Positions 62,841-64,000 of a stretch of 64,000 nucleotides of DNA are shown here, one piece after another. Origin of the DNA: an uncultured Roseateles sp. (lineage in GTDB: Bacteria > Pseudomonadota > Gammaproteobacteria > Burkholderiales > Burkholderiaceae); NCBI GenBank assembly GCA_946480605.1, contig CAMLKW010000003.1:4152-68151 (forward strand). Reading direction: 5' to 3'. Within the stretch, counting starts at the first letter, position 1. Each line of letters opens with the position of its first letter. The notes beneath the pieces are model-generated. The model was given only the letters and a program-made list of their open reading frames with translations, was not told the origin of the DNA and ran no database searches. The position numbers were made by a program, and so were the translations under genes.

Positions 62841-62877
62841 AGGCCTCGCTTTGGCCCCCCGGCATGGTTGAATTGTG

Positions 62878-62896
62878 ACTTCCCAATTGGGGAAGT
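62878..62896. promoter_or_regulatory. Palindrome upstream of higB (candidate HigA operator)
   Basis: ACTTCCC-AATTG-GGGAAGT, perfect 7-bp arms, lies 38 bases upstream of the higB ATG. Dyads of this kind are bound by HigA/XRE proteins in autoregulation. Confidence 0.65.
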
Positions 62897-62996
62897 GTCA
62901 AGAGTTCCCTTTTCCACGTTGATCGCCTCCTTGTGTTGTTGTAAGAATCACTTTTTGTGCGTCATCAAGAATGCTGCGTACGAAATCGATGTTGGC

Positions 62997-63020
62997 ATCT
63001 TAGCACTGTCGCGCTAAGAT
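62997..63020. promoter_or_regulatory. Inverted repeat just upstream of hsdS
   Basis: ATCTTAGC and GCTAAGAT, perfect 8-bp arms with an 8-base centre, end seven bases before the hsdS ATG. The location over the ribosome-binding and promoter zone suggests an operator or a translation-blocking hairpin for the modification genes. Confidence 0.6.
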
Positions 63021-63027
63021 CTGCAAC

Positions 63028-63636
63028 ATGAGCGATGCCGCACTAAAAATGAAGCTGGGCGATCTGGCGCACATCCGTGCCGGACACCCCTTTCGGGGCG
63101 CGGTTGAGGCGGTTCCTGAGGGTGCGGTCGCCGTTGTACAGATGAAGGACATCCTGCCTGGCGGGGGTGTCGACTGGTCGTCGGCGGTCCGTACGGAACT
63201 GGTGGGGCGCAAGGAGCCGGACTGGCTGAGCGGTGGCGACCTCCTCTTTGTGTCGAGGGGCAGTCGGTACTTCGCTGTGTGCGTTGATCCGCCCCCGGCG
63301 CCTGCAGTCTGCGGGCCTCACCTGTTCCACCTGACAGTCAAGGCTCGCGAGCTGTTGATGCCGGAATTCCTTGCCTGGGTCGTTGGGCAGGGGCCGGTGC
63401 AACGTCAGCTCCAGCAGGCAGCCTCTGGATCGCTGCAACTCAGCGTGACCCGGCAAGCGCTCGAGGCCCTCGAGATCCCGCTACCACCGCTTGCGACGCA
63501 ACGGGTCGTCACAGATTTGGCTACCGCGGCTGCGCGTGAGCGCGCCGTTCTGACGGCCCTGATCCAAAACCGCGAGCTTCAGCTTGAAGCGCTCGCCTCC
63601 GCCCTGGCCGCCGGGCAACCCATGAATCTCACCTGA
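63028..63636 (+). CDS. Half-size type I specificity subunit (HsdS-like)
   Basis: A 202-residue protein, half the usual HsdS length. It contains one target-recognition domain (LGDLAHIRAGHPFRGAVEAVPEGAVAVVQMKDI ... GDLLFVSRGSRYFAV) and one conserved helical region (LEALEIPLPPLATQRVVTDLATAAARERAVL). Half-S proteins act as homodimers reading symmetric sites. It precedes hsdM, the reverse of the common order. Confidence 0.85.
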   Translation: MSDAALKMKLGDLAHIRAGHPFRGAVEAVPEGAVAVVQMKDILPGGGVDWSSAVRTELVGRKEPDWLSGGDLLFVSRGSRYFAVCVDPPPAPAVCGPHLFHLTVKARELLMPEFLAWVVGQGPVQRQLQQAASGSLQLSVTRQALEALEIPLPPLATQRVVTDLATAAARERAVLTALIQNRELQLEALASALAAGQPMNLT

Positions 63637-63644
63637 GAGATCCG

Positions 63645-64000
63645 ATGACTGAAATCACGAACGTCAGCCAGGACGACATCAACGCCGCCGTCTGGAACGC
63701 CTGCGACACCTTCCGCGGCACCGTCGACCCGAGCATCTACAAAGACTTCGTGTTGACGATGCTGTTCTTGAAGTACGTCTCGGACGTCTGGCAAGACCAC
63801 TACGACGGCTACAAGCAGCAGTACGGTGATCACCCGGAACTGATCGCCGAGATGCTCAAGAGCGAACGCTTCGTCCTGCCTTTGGACGCGAGCTTCTACG
63901 CCCTGCACAACCAGCGGCACAGCCCTGGCAACGGCGAGCGCATCGACAAGGCCTTGCACGCGATCGAAGAGGCCAACATCACCAAGCTGCGCGATGTGTT
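63645..64000 (+). CDS. hsdM: Type I DNA methyltransferase subunit HsdM (N-terminal part)
   Basis: The first 118 residues only, cut by the window edge. The visible part is the HsdM N-terminal helical domain: DDINAAVWNACDTFRGTVDPSIYKDFVLTMLFLKYVSDVW. The catalytic NPPF-type motif and any hsdR lie outside. The ATG is eight bases after the hsdS stop. Confidence 0.88.
   Translation, partial: MTEITNVSQDDINAAVWNACDTFRGTVDPSIYKDFVLTMLFLKYVSDVWQDHYDGYKQQYGDHPELIAEMLKSERFVLPLDASFYALHNQRHSPGNGERIDKALHAIEEANITKLRDV

Overview
The window is chromosomal DNA from a high-G+C betaproteobacterium, most likely a Burkholderiales member near Roseateles, Rubrivivax or Leptothrix. Reasons: the metK / lipid A acyltransferase / dapF / DUF484 / xerC block, a PhaM-type PHA granule regulator beside glcDEF, many two-component and efflux genes, a PEP-CTERM protein, and dispersed intergenic hairpin repeats of a kind common in this order. 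No rRNA, tRNA or CRISPR array was seen. Both edges cut genes: an AEC transporter on the left and hsdM on the right.

Layout. 0-18.7 kb is rich in signalling: an NtrY-like kinase with a sigma-54 activator, an FdhF/YdeP oxidoreductase with a small partner and a GST, a free-standing EF-Tu domain III-like protein, a hydrolase, a DegQ-type protease, a ThuA protein, a QseBC-like pair, and then a cluster of sensor kinase, solute-binding protein, HD-GYP protein, HTH-receiver, receiver-Hpt and single receiver. 19-22.3 kb holds a DUF1800/DUF1501 pair and a tautomerase. 22.3-28.8 kb is a tripartite ABC efflux operon (adaptor, ATPase, TolC, two MacB-like permeases). It is preceded by palindromes and a near-perfect sigma-54 promoter and is split by a 562-bp imperfect palindrome. 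The sigma-54 activator at 2.1-3.5 kb is the only candidate regulator of that type in the window.

28.8-47.7 kb is mostly core genome: envelope and hypothetical proteins, phaM, glycolate oxidase glcDEF, a chemoreceptor, metK, lipid A acyltransferase, dapF, xerC and an RlmI-like methyltransferase. 47.7-55.4 kb carries an RND pump with its adaptor and a divergent AraC regulator, an esterase, an NTF2-like protein and a PEP-CTERM metalloprotease. An Lrp/AsnC regulator is divergent from glmS (56.1-58.0 kb).

At the glmS 3' end the character changes: G+C drops visibly and defence-type genes begin. Just downstream of glmS, at the classical Tn7 attachment position, lie four or five phased repeats with a TGTC core about every 20 bp, resembling the transposase-binding array of a Tn7-like end. 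The presumed cargo holds (1) a tightly coupled three-gene ubiquitin-like conjugation operon: three fused ubiquitin-like domains plus an E2-like domain, then a JAB/JAMM peptidase fused to a ThiF/E1 domain, then a DUF6527 zinc-ribbon protein; (2) a HigB toxin with a HigA-ImmA/IrrE fusion; (3) a type I modification locus with a half-size HsdS ahead of HsdM. This island is the most interesting part of the window. No transposase genes are visible, so the far end must lie outside.
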